From Flavobacteriaceae bacterium (lineage in GTDB: Bacteria > Bacteroidota > Bacteroidia > Flavobacteriales > Flavobacteriaceae), in the NCBI GenBank assembly GCA_021739635.1, contig JAIPBH010000003.1, positions 62,001 to 126,000 on the forward strand: a DNA stretch of 64,000 nt, given 5' to 3'. Shown here one piece after another: positions 43,669-51,607 of the stretch; the stretch's first letter is position 1, and every line of letters starts with the position of its first letter. The notes under the pieces are model-generated. The model was given only the letters and a program-made list of their open reading frames with translations. It did not search any database and had not been told where the DNA came from. The position numbers were made by a program, and so were the translations under genes.

Positions 43669-43772
43669 CAATATTGCAAACCTCTTAAACCCATTGTTAT
43701 ATTTGATTTTAAAGGTGTTTATCTAGTTTTTTTAGTAAAAAGGGTGATGTGTGATTTTGGACAAAAGTGGTT

Positions 43773-43795
43773 CAGGTGGGACCACTACTAAAATC
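43773..43795 (+). repeat. attR: right attachment repeat
   Basis: CAGGTGGGACCACTA, C, TAAAATC: 22 of 23 bases match attL at the tRNA. The flanking 43796 onward should be the original sequence downstream of the tRNA. Confidence 0.85.
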
Positions 43796-43798
43796 AAG

Positions 43799-43825
43799 CC
43801 TTTCAAGTAATTGAAAGGTTTTTTT
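43799..43825 (+). terminator. Displaced native tRNA terminator
   Basis: CCTTTCAA paired with TTGAAAGG around GTAA, then a run of seven T. It has no gene immediately before it, and in the empty site it would stand about 22 bases behind the tRNA, so it is probably the original tRNA terminator moved 20 kb by the insertion. Confidence 0.8.
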
Positions 43826-43891
43826 GTTTTTAATCTTAAAGAAGGTTATTTAATAAAAATTAAATATCTTTATATAACAAACTATATTATC

Positions 43892-45253
43892 ATGAAAACT
43901 TTATTAAAAACAATTTACATAAGCATTCTTCTCACCATATTTTTTTCTTGTAACAACGAGAAAGTATCTTTTAATGATGACGATACTACAATTATAGCAA
44001 ACTTACCACAAGTCAATATTAACACTTATGGAAATGAGATTGTTGATGAACCTAAAATAAAAGCTGAAATGACTGTCATTATTGATGATGAAATTGATTT
44101 TACAGGAAATATTGGCATAGAAATTAGAGGCTCATCTTCTCAAATGTTTCCAAAAAAACAATTTGGTGTTGAAACTCGTGATGCCAATGAAGAAGGAATT
44201 AGTTTTTCAATACTAGGTTTTCCAGAAGAAGAAGATTGGATTTTAAGCGCCCCATATAGTGACAAATCTTTAATGAGAAATATTCTTATTTATGATTTAT
44301 CTAGAGACATGAATAGATACGCAAGTAGAGCAAAATTTGTTGAGGTTAGTATCAATGGGGAATATAATGGGTTATATATTTTAATGGAAAAACTCAAAAG
44401 AGACTCAAACAGAATTGACATCAATAAATTAAAAGTTGATGAAAATATTGGTGAAGATTTAACAGGAGGATATATTTTAAAAATTGATAAGGCTTCAGGC
44501 TTTAATGAAACCTTATATAACGATACAAACGCTATAACATCTCATTACGCACCTAATAATGCATCAAACAATCAGAAAATTTATTTTAATTATGATACAC
44601 CAGATTTTGAAGAGATTACTCCAGAACAAAAAGCTTACATAACAAACTTCATGTATGCTTTTGAAGACGCCTTGGCGGGAAGCAATTTTACTGATACAAC
44701 AGAAGGCTACAGGAAATATATAGACACACAAAGTTTTATAGATTTCTTCTTACTTAACGAACTTTCTAATAATGTTGATGGCTACAGATTGAGCACTTGG
44801 CTTACAAAAGATAAAAATGAAAAACTAAAAATGGGGCCTATTTGGGATTTTAATTTAGCCTTTGGTAATGCTAATTATTGTGGAGGTGCAGAAACCAATG
44901 TTTGGGCCTACAAGTTTAATGAACGTTGTTCACAAGATTTTTGGCAAATTCCTTTTTGGTGGGATCGCTTACTTTCTGACCCTGTTTTTGTGTCAGAATT
45001 GAAGACTCGATGGGTTGAGTTAAGAAGTGGAATACTTTCCAATCAAGGTATTATTGATAAAATTGAAAATTACAAGAATCTTCTTATCACTTCAAAAGCT
45101 GCTGATAATAACTTTGAACGTTGGCCTGTTTTAGATCAATATATATGGCCTAATAATTACATAGGAAACACGTATTCTGCAGAAATAAATTACCTTAAAA
45201 GCTGGATACAAGAAAGAACTTTATGGCTTGACGTAGAAATAATGAATTTGTAA
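43892..45253 (+). CDS. CotH kinase-family lipoprotein
   Basis: I choose ATG at 43892 (453 aa) rather than the frame opening at 43811, because it begins with a clear lipoprotein signal ending FFSCNN (Cys20). The CotH domain is visible: GIEIRGSSSQMFPKKQFGVE, LSAPYSDKSLMRNIL, FVEVSINGEYNGLYILME and the GPIWDFNLAFGN acidic motif. CotH-fold proteins are atypical kinases; in Bacteroidota they are usually secreted proteins of uncertain substrate. It lies immediately outside the right end of the island and has a partly palindromic AT-rich region downstream. Confidence 0.88.
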   Translation: MKTLLKTIYISILLTIFFSCNNEKVSFNDDDTTIIANLPQVNINTYGNEIVDEPKIKAEMTVIIDDEIDFTGNIGIEIRGSSSQMFPKKQFGVETRDANEEGISFSILGFPEEEDWILSAPYSDKSLMRNILIYDLSRDMNRYASRAKFVEVSINGEYNGLYILMEKLKRDSNRIDINKLKVDENIGEDLTGGYILKIDKASGFNETLYNDTNAITSHYAPNNASNNQKIYFNYDTPDFEEITPEQKAYITNFMYAFEDALAGSNFTDTTEGYRKYIDTQSFIDFFLLNELSNNVDGYRLSTWLTKDKNEKLKMGPIWDFNLAFGNANYCGGAETNVWAYKFNERCSQDFWQIPFWWDRLLSDPVFVSELKTRWVELRSGILSNQGIIDKIENYKNLLITSKAADNNFERWPVLDQYIWPNNYIGNTYSAEINYLKSWIQERTLWLDVEIMNL

Positions 45254-45583
45254 TACCTAAGCCTAATTTTTTAATTATAATTAGGTGTTTGTGTCTTTAA
45301 ATCTACTTTAATAATTTGTTTATAAAATTGTGAAAAACAACAAATAAACTAAAACACACAATCTCTTTATATTTCTCTATATTTGTAAACGTGTAATAAA
45401 TAAGAGGGATAATTTTTTATGCATTAACATATAATTTTATTATAAATAATTCGTTTTCAAAGGAAGTTAAAATTTCCTCAATAGCATTTTATCGATAAAA
45501 ATTTACTTTAAACGGATTTTTTTTGTATAAAAAATTGCTCATGTTTGGTTTTTACTATTTTTTTTTAATAGATTTGCGCCCAA
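45254..45583. other. AT-rich intergenic region with weak hairpin and promoter boxes
   Basis: 330 bases without a gene. At 45262-45285 CCTAATT/AATTAGG forms a weak hairpin behind the CotH gene. A TATATTTG box lies at 45378-45385, and a better promoter immediately precedes the 45584 gene. Nothing else is recognisable. Confidence 0.45.
45544..45576 (+). promoter_or_regulatory. Promoter of the PID-CTERM gene (-33 TTTG, -7 TAGATTTG)
   Basis: TTTG at 45544-45547, 21 bases, then TAGATTTG at 45569-45576: a full consensus with ideal spacing. The ATG is only 7 bases further, so the transcript would be leaderless or nearly so. Confidence 0.6.
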
Positions 45584-45781
45584 ATGAATACACAAAATAA
45601 AAAAATATTAGCCTCAATCTTATTTATATTAATAAGTTTTTTGTGTATGGCACAAAAAGCACCACCACCACCACAAATAGTTCCTGCTCCACCTCCAGGC
45701 CTGCCAATTGATGGAGGTATTTTATTAGGGGCTTGTTTTGCAGTTTTTTATGGCGCTAAAAAATTGTTAAACAATAAATAA
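45584..45781 (+). CDS. Small PID-CTERM sorting-domain protein
   Basis: 65 aa. A signal peptide (about 1-23, ending SFLCMAQ) is followed by a proline-rich spacer (APPPPQIVPAPPPG). The LPIDGGILLGACFAVFYGAKKL segment carries the PID motif, a hydrophobic stretch and a basic end. This is the short-protein architecture of PID-CTERM tails, thought to be processed by exosortase F in flavobacteria. The function is unknown, and almost the whole protein is sorting signal. Confidence 0.75.
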   Translation: MNTQNKKILASILFILISFLCMAQKAPPPPQIVPAPPPGLPIDGGILLGACFAVFYGAKKLLNNK

Positions 45782-45784
45782 TTT

Positions 45785-46378
45785 TTACCTATTATTCAAA
45801 TCAATTAGCTTAGCAACGTACTTTCCTAAAACATCAAATTCTAAATTCACTAATGTTCCTTCTTTAAATGTTGAGAAGTTTGTATGATTATAGGTATATG
45901 GTATAATAGCAACACTAAAACTTTCTTTTTGTGAGTTAACAACTGTTAAACTAGTTCCGTTTACTGTAATTGAGCCCTTTTCTATCGTTATATTGTTTAG
46001 TTTTGAATCATAATTAAAAGTAAACATCCAACTTCCATTGGTTTCTTTAACTTTCGAGCAAACAGCTGTTTGGTCCACGTGTCCTTGAACAATATGTCCA
46101 TCTAATCTGTCTCCTAATTTCATGGCGCGTTCTAAATTAACTTTGTCATTAATTTTTAAGCTACCAATATTTGATTTTTCTAAAGTTTCTTGAATAGCAG
46201 TTACGGTATAAACACCATTTTCTATATCAACAATGGTTAAACATACACCGTTATGCGAAACACTTTGATCAACTTTTAACTCTGAAGTAAGATTACTTTT
46301 TATTGAGATATGAAGATTATTTAAATCTCTCTTCAAATTTGTTACAATTCCCATATCTTCAATTATTCCGGTAAACAT
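45785..46378 (-). CDS. ribE: Riboflavin synthase, alpha subunit
   Basis: 197 aa made of two homologous lumazine-binding barrels. The first begins MFTGIIEDMGIV and contains VSHNGVCLTIV; the second begins around GDRLDGHIVQGHVDQTA and contains GSITVNGTSLTVV. It dismutates two 6,7-dimethyl-8-ribityllumazine molecules to riboflavin. Length and both halves are normal. It is divergent from pdxA across 65 bases. No FMN riboswitch fits in that gap. Confidence 0.96.
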   Translation of the reverse strand: MFTGIIEDMGIVTNLKRDLNNLHISIKSNLTSELKVDQSVSHNGVCLTIVDIENGVYTVTAIQETLEKSNIGSLKINDKVNLERAMKLGDRLDGHIVQGHVDQTAVCSKVKETNGSWMFTFNYDSKLNNITIEKGSITVNGTSLTVVNSQKESFSVAIIPYTYNHTNFSTFKEGTLVNLEFDVLGKYVAKLIDLNNR

Positions 46379-46399
46379 AATATTATCTGTTTATTTGGT

Positions 46400-46421
46400 T
46401 AAATTTGCATTAACAAAATTA
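46400..46421. promoter_or_regulatory. Divergent -7 boxes for pdxA and ribE
   Basis: On plus, TAAATTTG (46400-46407) precedes pdxA by 36 bases. On minus, TAATTTTG (46421-46414) precedes ribE by 35 bases. Both match TAnnTTTG; -33 elements are weak. Confidence 0.4.
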
Positions 46422-46443
46422 CAAACAAAAGTTATCATTCTTA

Positions 46444-47490
46444 ATGAAGAAATCAGAAAATATAATCGTTGGAATATCCATTGGAGATTTAAATGGTATA
46501 GGAGGAGAAATTGTTTTAAAAACATTTGAAGATTCCAGAATTTTAGAATTTTGTACACCAGTAATTTTTGCATCATCAAAAGTCATGGGGTTTTTAAAAA
46601 CGCATTTTAAATCTGAAATTAACTTCAATGATATCAATAATTTAAATCAACTTGTTTTTGGTAAGGTCAATGTTTTAAATTGTTGGAATGAACCTGTTAA
46701 AATAGAGTTTGGTAAAGAAGATTTTAAAATAGGAGAATATGCTATAAAATCTTTACAACAAGCAACAAAAGCATTAAAAAGCAATAGTATTGATGTATTA
46801 GTTACAGCACCAATAAATAAGCATAATATTCAATCAAAAGCATTTAATTTTCCAGGTCATACAGACTATTTGGCACAAGAGCTTGAAGGAGAAAGTCTTA
46901 TGTTTATGGTAACAGAAACCTTAAGAGTTGGGTTGCTAACAGATCATGTTCCAGTTAAAGATATAGCCCAAAAAATTTCGGCAGAACTTATCGAGGAAAA
47001 AATAAATACGGTTTATAAATCTCTTCTTAAAGATTTTAAGATAAACAGACCTAAAATTGCCGTCTTAGGAATAAACCCACATACGGGAGATAATGGTGTT
47101 ATAGGAAATGAAGACGATGAAGTTATGCGACCTACTCTTGCAAAAATTAAAGATTCAGGAAAGTTAGTTTACGGGCCATATGCAGCTGACAGTTTTTTTG
47201 GCTCAAGCAATTATAAAAATTTTGATGCCATAATCGCGTCTTATCATGACCAAGGATTAATACCTTTTAAAACATTATCTTTTGGGCAAGGAGTAAATTT
47301 TACGGCTGGTTTAAGTAAAATTAGAACTTCTCCAGATCATGGAACAGCCTTTGAAATTGCAGGAAAAGGAATAGCAGACGAAGGATCTTTTAAAGAAGCG
47401 GTATTTACGGCTTTGCAAATTTTTAAAAACCGATTTGATTATGAACAGCTTACCTCAAATTCACTAAAACAAACCGAAAAAAAATTATAA
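46444..47490 (+). CDS. pdxA: 4-hydroxythreonine-4-phosphate dehydrogenase
   Basis: 348 aa. Family motifs are present: VGISIGDLNGIGGEI at the N-terminus, the metal-binding His in FPGHTDYLAQ, INPHTGDNG, and ASYHDQGLIPFK with the third His. It oxidises 4-phosphohydroxy-L-threonine with NAD to the aminoketone used by PdxJ in pyridoxal phosphate synthesis. The ATG at 46444 is supported by the conserved start. It is the first of a rightward set leading to the ribosomal protein L32 gene, though a new promoter lies at 47535. Confidence 0.95.
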   Translation: MKKSENIIVGISIGDLNGIGGEIVLKTFEDSRILEFCTPVIFASSKVMGFLKTHFKSEINFNDINNLNQLVFGKVNVLNCWNEPVKIEFGKEDFKIGEYAIKSLQQATKALKSNSIDVLVTAPINKHNIQSKAFNFPGHTDYLAQELEGESLMFMVTETLRVGLLTDHVPVKDIAQKISAELIEEKINTVYKSLLKDFKINRPKIAVLGINPHTGDNGVIGNEDDEVMRPTLAKIKDSGKLVYGPYAADSFFGSSNYKNFDAIIASYHDQGLIPFKTLSFGQGVNFTAGLSKIRTSPDHGTAFEIAGKGIADEGSFKEAVFTALQIFKNRFDYEQLTSNSLKQTEKKL

Positions 47491-47534
47491 ACAAAAAAAT
47501 GTTCATAAGTACTATAGCATAAATTAAAAATTTA

Positions 47535-47542
47535 TATATTTG
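47535..47542 (+). promoter_or_regulatory. Candidate -7 box for DUF177-rpmF
   Basis: TATATTTG, a full TAnnTTTG match, 22 bases before the ATG at 47565. The -33 region is not clear. Confidence 0.45.
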
Positions 47543-47564
47543 CAGGCTCAAATTAGAAGTGATA

Positions 47565-48104
47565 ATGAAACCATTAAAAGAATTTACAATTCCTTTTATA
47601 GGGTTAAAAATAGGGACTCATCATTACGACTATAAAATTGAGAAATCGTTCTTTGATTATTTTGAGTATGAAGATTTTAATGACGCACAAGTAAATGTTG
47701 ATGTTTCTTTATTAAAAAACACCACATTACTAGAGTTAAATTTTAAAATTTCAGGAACAGTTAATATTAATTGCGATATAACTAACGAACCATTTAATCA
47801 AAACATAGAAAATGAATTTGATTTGGTAGTAAATTTTGGAGAAGAATATAATGATGAAAACATTGATATATTAATTCTTCCACATGGAGCTTATGAAATT
47901 AATATTCAGCAATATATTTACGAATTAATTGTACTTGCAGTACCAATTAAACGTATTCACCCAGGAGTTGAAGATGGAACGTTAAGTTCAGACATACTTG
48001 AAAAACTAAAAGAGTTAAGCCCAAAGCTTGATGACGAACAAAAAGAAGATAAGGATATAGATCCTCGTTGGAATACATTAAAGAAACTATTAACGGATAA
48101 ATAA
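47565..48104 (+). CDS. DUF177 (YceD-like) protein
   Basis: 179 aa from ATG at 47565 (a GTG two codons earlier is less likely). A beta-rich N-terminal half contains DVSLLKNTTLLELNFKISGT and the Cys-bearing VNINCDITNEPF, typical of DUF177. The acidic C-terminal tail ends in DPRWNTLKKLLTDK, the standard ending of the family. YceD-type proteins are encoded beside rpmF in most bacteria and are implicated in 23S rRNA accumulation. It lies 9 bases before rpmF. Confidence 0.9.
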   Translation: MKPLKEFTIPFIGLKIGTHHYDYKIEKSFFDYFEYEDFNDAQVNVDVSLLKNTTLLELNFKISGTVNINCDITNEPFNQNIENEFDLVVNFGEEYNDENIDILILPHGAYEINIQQYIYELIVLAVPIKRIHPGVEDGTLSSDILEKLKELSPKLDDEQKEDKDIDPRWNTLKKLLTDK

Positions 48105-48113
48105 ATATAGAAA

Positions 48114-48317
48114 ATGGCACATCCTAAGAGAAAAGTCTCTAAAACAAGAAGAGACAAAAGAAGAACTCATTATAAAGCAACTGCGCCACAGATTGCTACT
48201 TGTCCTACAACTGGCGAAGCTCACTTATACCACAGAGCTCACTGGCATGAAGGAAAATTATATTATAGAGGTCAAGTTTTAATTGACAATACTGAAGCAG
48301 TAGAAAACGTAGCTTAA
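48114..48317 (+). CDS. rpmF: 50S ribosomal protein L32
   Basis: 67 aa, basic. It begins [20 protein letters not shown], the universal L32 start, and contains [17 protein letters not shown]. The zinc-ribbon Cys set is reduced to the single Cys of IATCPTTGE, as in zinc-independent forms. It is co-transcribed with the DUF177 gene and ends at a strong terminator. Confidence 0.97.
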   Translation: MAHPKRKVSKTRRDKRRTHYKATAPQIATCPTTGEAHLYHRAHWHEGKLYYRGQVLIDNTEAVENVA

Positions 48318-48341
48318 AAAAATTAGACTTTAATAATAAAG

Positions 48342-48365
48342 CGCTCACATGTGAGCGTTTTTTTT
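48342..48365 (+). terminator. Intrinsic terminator after rpmF
   Basis: A perfect 16-base palindrome CGCTCACATGTGAGCG followed by eight T. Confidence 0.9.
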
Positions 48366-48447
48366 ATGATAAGTTTTTCTATCAGCCAAAAAGAACTTAA
48401 TTTGCACGATATTAGATCAAAATTTAGTATTTTAAACAAATTTTTGA

Positions 48448-48481
48448 ATTTTTTGGTCAATTTTTGTGATTTTTTGGTCAA
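48448..48481 (+). promoter_or_regulatory. 21-bp-spaced ATTTTTTGGTCAA direct repeat before fabH
   Basis: Identical 13-bp copies at 48448-48460 and 48469-48481, two helical turns apart, the second ending 15 bases before the fabH ATG. The position suggests an operator for a regulator of fatty-acid synthesis genes. Confidence 0.5.
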
Positions 48482-48496
48482 ATTAACTATAAAGTT

Positions 48497-49498
48497 ATGA
48501 GTAAAATTTCAGCAGCAATTACAGCTGTAGGGGCTTATGTTCCAGAATATGTCTTAACCAATCAAATTCTTGAGACTATGGTTGATACAAATGATGAGTG
48601 GATTACTTCTAGAACAGGAATTAAAGAACGTCGCATTCTTAAAGACGTTGGGAAAGGAACTTCTTATTTAGCTATTAAAGCAGCCCAAAACCTTATTGAT
48701 AAAAAAGGAATCGATCCTAAAGACATTGAACTTATTATAGTTGCTACAGCAACACCAGATATGAAAGCAGCATCAACAGCTGCTTTTACAGCATCAAATA
48801 TAGGAGCTATTAATGCGTTTTCTTTCGATTTAGATGCCGCTTGTTCAAGTTTTTTATTCGGAATGTCGGTTGCAGCCAAATATATTGAATCAGGAAGATA
48901 TAAAAATGTCCTATTAATAGGAGCTGATAAAATGTCTTCAATGATTAATTATTCAGACCGAGCAACTTGTATTATATTTGGAGATGGCGCCGGAGCGGTA
49001 CTCTTTGAACCTAATACAGAAAACTTAGGCCTTCAAGACGAATACCTTAGAAGCGATGGAACAGGAAGAGAATTTTTACAAGCAACCTATGGAGGTTCTT
49101 CTTATCCAGTTACCCAAGAAGCTATTGAAAATAATAAGCAATTTGCTTTTCAAGAAGGACAAACGGTTTTTAAAAATGCCGTTTTTAATATGGCTGATGC
49201 CGCAGCAAAAATATTAGAAAAAAACAATCTTACTAAAGATGATGTAAGTTGGTTAGTAGCTCATCAAGCAAACAAACGCATTGTTGATGCTACCGCTAAA
49301 CGTATTGAGCTAGAAGACGAAAAAGTAATGATGAATATACATAAATATGGTAATACAACATCGGCAACGTTACCATTATTATTGGATGACTACGAGTCAC
49401 AACTAAAAAAAGGGGATAATTTAATTTTTGCAGCTTTTGGAGGTGGTTTTAATTGGGGATCTATTTACTTAAAGTGGGCATATAATTCAAAAAAATAA
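48497..49498 (+). CDS. fabH: Beta-ketoacyl-ACP synthase III
   Basis: 333 aa thiolase-fold enzyme with the full catalytic triad: Cys116 in DLDAACSSF, His256 in VAHQANKRI and Asn286 in GNTTSA. The GDGAGAVLF and C-terminal FGGGFNWGS stretches are present. It condenses acetyl-CoA (or a branched primer) with malonyl-ACP to start fatty acid chains. It is followed 18 bases later by accB and then accC, so the unit couples malonyl-CoA supply with initiation. Paired repeats precede the start. Confidence 0.96.
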   Translation: MSKISAAITAVGAYVPEYVLTNQILETMVDTNDEWITSRTGIKERRILKDVGKGTSYLAIKAAQNLIDKKGIDPKDIELIIVATATPDMKAASTAAFTASNIGAINAFSFDLDAACSSFLFGMSVAAKYIESGRYKNVLLIGADKMSSMINYSDRATCIIFGDGAGAVLFEPNTENLGLQDEYLRSDGTGREFLQATYGGSSYPVTQEAIENNKQFAFQEGQTVFKNAVFNMADAAAKILEKNNLTKDDVSWLVAHQANKRIVDATAKRIELEDEKVMMNIHKYGNTTSATLPLLLDDYESQLKKGDNLIFAAFGGGFNWGSIYLKWAYNSKK

Positions 49499-49516
49499 CT
49501 AACTAAAACCAAAATT

Positions 49517-50005
49517 ATGGATTTAAAGGATATTCAAAACTTAATCAAGTTTGTAGCCAAATCGGGGGCAAGTGAGGTTAAACTTGAGATGGAGGATATT
49601 AAAATCACTATCAAAACTGGATCAGATCCAGAAACTACAGCAATACAATATGCTCCAGTAGCAACACAAATGCCACAAATGGCAGCACCAATGCCAGAGC
49701 CTAAACCTCAATTTGAAGGCCAAACCGAAGCACAACCAGCTGTTAAGGCTGATGATAATTCAAAATACATAACCATAAAATCTCCAATTATTGGAACATT
49801 TTATAGAAAGCCATCTCCAGATAAACCATTATTTGTTGAGGTTGGACAAACTATTTCTGAAGGAGATGTTTTATGTATCATTGAAGCCATGAAACTTTTC
49901 AATGAAATAGAATCTGAAGTTTCAGGAAAAATTGTTAAAATTTTAGTTGACGACTCTTCTCCAGTAGAATTTGATCAACCTTTATTTTTGGTAGATCCAT
50001 CTTAA
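49517..50005 (+). CDS. accB: Acetyl-CoA carboxylase biotin carboxyl carrier protein
   Basis: 162 aa. An N-terminal helix-forming segment (about 1-35) is followed by a Pro/Ala/Met-rich flexible linker (about 45-80) and a C-terminal biotinyl domain with biotinylation Lys126 in [11 protein letters not shown]. It carries the carboxyl group between AccC and the carboxyltransferase. It lies between fabH and accC. Confidence 0.96.
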   Translation: MDLKDIQNLIKFVAKSGASEVKLEMEDIKITIKTGSDPETTAIQYAPVATQMPQMAAPMPEPKPQFEGQTEAQPAVKADDNSKYITIKSPIIGTFYRKPSPDKPLFVEVGQTISEGDVLCIIEAMKLFNEIESEVSGKIVKILVDDSSPVEFDQPLFLVDPS

Positions 50006-50085
50006 TATAAATCCCAATTTTCAATCACCAAATCCCAAAAACCAATTGGAATTTGTTTTTTGAATATTGAAAATTTGAAGAATTT

Positions 50086-51438
50086 ATGTTTAAAAAAATA
50101 CTAATTGCCAATAGAGGAGAAATAGCATTACGTGTTATTAGAACCTGCAAAGAAATGGGCATTAAAACAGTAGCTGTTTATTCTACAGCTGACGCAGAAA
50201 GTTTACATGTTAAATTTGCTGACGAAGCTGTTTGTATTGGACCGCCTTCAAGTACAGACTCATACTTAAAAATGTCTAATATCATAGCAGCAGCAGAAAT
50301 CACTAATGCTGATGCTATTCATCCAGGATACGGGTTTTTATCTGAAAACTCAAAATTCTCTAAAATTTGTGGCGAACACGGTATCAAATTTATTGGTGCT
50401 TCTCCTGAAATGATTGATAGAATGGGAGACAAAGCTTCTGCAAAAGCTACCATGAAAGCAGCTGGTGTGCCATGTGTTCCAGGAAGTGATGGTATCATAG
50501 AAAATTTTGAATCTTGCGAAAAATTGGCCATTGAAGTGGGTTATCCAGTCATGCTTAAAGCAACAGCTGGTGGTGGCGGAAAAGGCATGCGTGCCGTTTT
50601 GAAACCAGAAAAGTTAAGAGAAGCATGGGATTCTGCTCGTCAAGAAGCTAAAGCATCGTTTGGCAATGATGGAATGTACATGGAAAAACTTATTGAAGAA
50701 CCAAGACACATTGAAATTCAGGTGGTTGGTGATTCCACTGGAAAAGCATGTCATTTATCAGAAAGAGATTGTTCTATACAACGTCGTCATCAAAAATTAA
50801 CCGAAGAAGTTCCTTCTCCTTTTATGACTACCGAATTACGAACTAAAATGGGTGAAGCTGCTGTAAAAGCTGCTGAATACATTAAATATGAAGGTGCAGG
50901 AACTATAGAATTTCTTGTTGATAAACACAGAAATTTTTATTTCATGGAAATGAATACACGTATTCAAGTTGAACATCCAATTACAGAACAGGTCATTGAT
51001 TTTGATTTAATTCGTGAACAAATCTTAGTCGCTGCTGGCGTGCCAATTTCTGGGAAAAACTATACACCAAAACTACATGCTATTGAATGTAGAATAAATG
51101 CCGAAGACCCTTATAACGGATTCAGACCATCTCCTGGTAAAATAACCGTTTTACATGCTCCAGGAGGCCATGGTGTTAGGTTAGACACACATGTATATGC
51201 CGGTTATACCATTCCACCAAACTACGATTCTATGATAGCCAAGTTAATTACTACGGCGCAAACACGCGAAGAGGCTATTAATAAAATGAAACGTGCCCTA
51301 GAGGAGTTTGTTATTGAAGGTGTAAAAACTACAATTCCTTTTCACAGACAACTTATGGAACATCCAGATTATTTAGCGGGTAACTATACCACTAAGTTTA
51401 TGGAAGACTTTGTTATAGATAAGCAAGTAGAAGAATAA
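50086..51438 (+). CDS. accC: Acetyl-CoA carboxylase biotin carboxylase
   Basis: 450 aa. The N-terminal preATP-grasp domain begins [20 protein letters not shown]. The ATP-grasp P-loop is [11 protein letters not shown], followed by HIEIQVVGD, the [13 protein letters not shown] segment and catalytic [11 protein letters not shown]. The C-terminal domain is normal. It carboxylates biotin on AccB using ATP and bicarbonate. It follows accB by 80 bases and ends at a terminator. Confidence 0.97.
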   Translation: MFKKILIANRGEIALRVIRTCKEMGIKTVAVYSTADAESLHVKFADEAVCIGPPSSTDSYLKMSNIIAAAEITNADAIHPGYGFLSENSKFSKICGEHGIKFIGASPEMIDRMGDKASAKATMKAAGVPCVPGSDGIIENFESCEKLAIEVGYPVMLKATAGGGGKGMRAVLKPEKLREAWDSARQEAKASFGNDGMYMEKLIEEPRHIEIQVVGDSTGKACHLSERDCSIQRRHQKLTEEVPSPFMTTELRTKMGEAAVKAAEYIKYEGAGTIEFLVDKHRNFYFMEMNTRIQVEHPITEQVIDFDLIREQILVAAGVPISGKNYTPKLHAIECRINAEDPYNGFRPSPGKITVLHAPGGHGVRLDTHVYAGYTIPPNYDSMIAKLITTAQTREEAINKMKRALEEFVIEGVKTTIPFHRQLMEHPDYLAGNYTTKFMEDFVIDKQVEE

Positions 51439-51443
51439 AAATT

Positions 51444-51471
51444 AAAAACTCCGGAAATTTTCGGAGTTTTT
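51444..51471 (+). terminator. Intrinsic terminator after accC
   Basis: AAAAACTCCG (51444-51453) pairs with CGGAGTTTTT (51462-51471), followed by more T. Confidence 0.9.
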
Positions 51472-51481
51472 TTTTGGTGTT

Positions 51482-51548
51482 ACATTTTCTTTTTTTTGAA
51501 AAGAAAATGTCAGGCTGTACACTATATCTTTTTGTGAAAAACAAAAAG
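51482..51548. repeat. Double hairpin, possible dispersed intergenic repeat
   Basis: ACATTTTCTTTT (51482-51493) pairs perfectly with 51499-51510, and CTTTTTGT (51528-51535) pairs with ACAAAAAG (51541-51548). The downstream GGACACCGCTTCCATCC resembles a repeat I have seen in flavobacterial intergenic regions, but family membership needs a genome search. Confidence 0.5.
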
Positions 51549-51607
51549 GACACCGCTTCCATCCTTAACACAAAATTTAGTACATTTCGGCACTAAAAAA
51601 TTAATAG

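Larger units (their letters stand above)
23537..43772. mobile_element. Integrative genomic island at the tRNA-CAT gene (about 20.2 kb)
   Basis: The island is bounded by the 23-bp direct repeat at the tRNA 3' end and at 43773-43795. A tyrosine integrase gene lies at the right end next to attR. All island genes read leftward. They include an excisionase-like HTH protein, a P4-type helicase, iteron clusters, a RecA-like ATPase/DUF3871 module, a type I restriction-modification operon and surface lipoproteins. No relaxase, type IV secretion, capsid, terminase or transposase gene is seen, so transfer would need a helper or natural uptake. Exact edges are inferred from the repeats. Confidence 0.88.

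Noticed and set aside
23537-43772. Integrative conjugative element or prophage
   Set aside because: No relaxase, type IV secretion, coupling protein, capsid, portal or terminase genes are visible; only integration, replication and cargo genes are present.
46379-46443. FMN riboswitch upstream of ribE
   Set aside because: Only 65 bases separate ribE from pdxA, too short for the aptamer, and no conserved core is visible.
46391-46637. Two overlapping minus-strand frames between ribE and pdxA
   Set aside because: They cover the divergent promoter and the start of pdxA and have low-complexity hydrophobic translations.
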